From NCBI GenBank assembly GCA_937896015.1, contig CALBLR010000341.1:1-6759 (forward strand): DNA of 6,759 nucleotides, in the 5' to 3' direction. Each line of letters opens with the position of its first letter. The stretch's first letter is position 1. Under the pieces are notes generated by a model that was given only the letters and a program-made list of their open reading frames with translations, was not told the origin of the DNA and made no database searches. This document shows positions 5,675 to 6,759 of this stretch, piece after piece. This DNA comes from an uncultured Prevotellaceae bacterium (GTDB lineage Bacteria > Bacteroidota > Bacteroidia > Bacteroidales > Muribaculaceae). A program made the position numbers and the translations under genes.

Positions 5675-6759
5675 TTGTGCTGGTGTTGTTATCTGTATTG
5701 TTGTTATTAGTGTCGTTGTTATCGTCGAGGCCCTTGCGTTTCCAGCCGTTGCGGCGGCCATGCACTATGGGCCGCTCGTTTTCCACGCCCAGCGTGGGCT
5801 TGCGTCCGCGCAGCATCTTGCGGCGGAAGGCCTCGCTGTGCCAGAATGCCTCCTTGGCGTCGGCCATTCCGTTCTCGTCATCTTCACGGCCACGCTCGGC
5901 ATATGGCCGCTCGCTGCGGAAGGCTCCCGCCCTGCGGCGCTCATCGCCCTCGCGGTCGAAGCGGCGGCGGCCCTCGTCGCGGCCCTTGAAGCCAAAGCGG
6001 CGGTCGCCGCCATCCTCGCGCCTCTTGCCGAATCCGCCCTCGCGACGGCCTGGCTTGTCGCCGTCACGGCCAAAGGCGGACTTGCGGTCGCCCCCGTCGC
6101 GGCGGTATAGTTTGCGCTTGTCCTCGCTGCGGCGGAAACCCTCATTCTTAATCGAGCCGCCGGCGCGGCGCATCTCGCTGAACGTGCCGTCGAATATCAC
6201 ATATTCGCGCAGTTCGCAAGGCAGGTCGCCGTTGTAGAGCGGATATTTCACCGACGGCTTGAGGCCAATCTGGTCGATGAGTTCCTCGTTGCTGGCAATC
6301 ACCCACGCGTCGTAGCCCCTGAACACCCGCTTCAGCTTCTCGCCCAGCGTGGCATAGAGGCCGGCAAGGTCGTCGAGTTTAAGGCGCTCGCCATAAGGGG
6401 GATTGGTGACGAGAATGCCCTTGCCCTCGGCAGGCAGCTCGGTGTAGTCCTGGATCGACTTCATTTCGATGTCGACGTATTTTGCCACACCGGCGCTCTT
6501 CACATTGGCGCGCGTTATTGCTATTGCCTTGGGCGACACGTCGGAACCGAAAATCTTGAAGCTGAATTCACGCTCCTGGCTGTCGTCGTTGTATATCTGG
6601 TCGTAGAGGTCGCTGTCGTAGTCGGCCCAGTGCTGAAAAGCGAAGTCGGTGCGGAACACGCCCGGATTGATGTTGGCGGCCATCAGCGCGGCCTCGATGA
6701 GGAAAGTGCCCGAACCGCACATGGGGTCGATGAAATCAGTGTCGCCCTGCCATCCCGTC
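5667..6759 (-). CDS. RlmL-type 23S rRNA guanine-N2 methyltransferase, C-terminal part; 5' end outside window
   Basis: SAM-dependent methyltransferase of the RlmL/YcbY group, which in E. coli makes m2G2445 in 23S rRNA. The frame stays open to the window edge and starts TGWQGDTDFIDPMCGSGTFL, the family's SAM-binding motif I; any N-terminal THUMP domain lies beyond. Counting from the Met of MCGSG, FGSDVSPKAI (58-67) is the acidic SAM-contact region, VTNPPYGERL (105-114) the catalytic NPPY motif, and LREYVIFDG (171-179) the end of the fold. From about 190 comes a long tail: residues 198-287 are rich in Arg, Gly and Asp with repeated DGGDR and GRD pieces. Then follows a more ordered segment (AFWHSEAFRRKM to ERPIVHGRRNGWKRKG) and a final Asn/Asp/Thr run (333-351). 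The tail probably binds RNA. The exact methylation target is inferred, not shown. The stop overlaps the purD start by 8 bases. Confidence 0.9.
   Translation of the reverse strand, partial: TGWQGDTDFIDPMCGSGTFLIEAALMAANINPGVFRTDFAFQHWADYDSDLYDQIYNDDSQEREFSFKIFGSDVSPKAIAITRANVKSAGVAKYVDIEMKSIQDYTELPAEGKGILVTNPPYGERLKLDDLAGLYATLGEKLKRVFRGYDAWVIASNEELIDQIGLKPSVKYPLYNGDLPCELREYVIFDGTFSEMRRAGGSIKNEGFRRSEDKRKLYRRDGGDRKSAFGRDGDKPGRREGGFGKRREDGGDRRFGFKGRDEGRRRFDREGDERRRAGAFRSERPYAERGREDDENGMADAKEAFWHSEAFRRKMLRGRKPTLGVENERPIVHGRRNGWKRKGLDDNNDTNNNNTDNNTSTND

Noticed and set aside
5675..5761. N-terminal extension of purD to an upstream ATG
   Set aside because: The added Thr/Ala-rich residues are the out-of-frame reading of the methyltransferase tail; PurD homology begins right after the ATG at 5674.

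Overview
The window is chromosomal housekeeping DNA from a GC-rich member of the Bacteroidales, probably a gut lineage; a Muribaculaceae- or Prevotella-like genome would fit, but I cannot fix the family. The signs are protein families in their Bacteroidetes forms: a topoisomerase I with GRYGPY-type C-terminal repeats and no zinc fingers, an RlmL-type methyltransferase with a basic tail, a PdxB carrying the TRTRCN and NAPGCN segments, and a Fic protein with a TPQV-repeat linker. Start codons lack Shine-Dalgarno sequences, and ATA is used often for isoleucine despite the high GC.

Left part (1-1708). The C-terminal two thirds of DNA topoisomerase I (topA) runs rightward from the window edge, entering one residue after the expected catalytic tyrosine. 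It is followed by a strong hairpin terminator with an A-run on one side and a T-run on the other, so it can serve both strands. Next comes an unexplained 18-bp near-perfect inverted repeat (1611-1661) that may be a remnant or miniature mobile element.

Right part (1709-6759). All remaining genes point leftward and form one block, in transcription order: rlmL-like rRNA methyltransferase (5' end outside the window), purD, a polytopic inner-membrane protein of unknown function, pdxB, and a truncated Fic-protein remnant. The rlmL-like gene and purD overlap by 8 bases. PurD makes glycinamide ribonucleotide in purine synthesis, and PdxB is in the DXP-dependent route to pyridoxal phosphate. A GC-rich hairpin between purD and the membrane-protein gene probably ends or attenuates transcription there. 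The block converges on topA, with the bidirectional terminator between them.

I see no RNA gene, CRISPR array, complete insertion sequence or obvious new multi-gene system. The places most worth a second look are the Fic remnant just behind pdxB with its G-run repeat, the inverted repeat at 1611-1661, and the long arginine/glycine/aspartate-rich tail on the methyltransferase.
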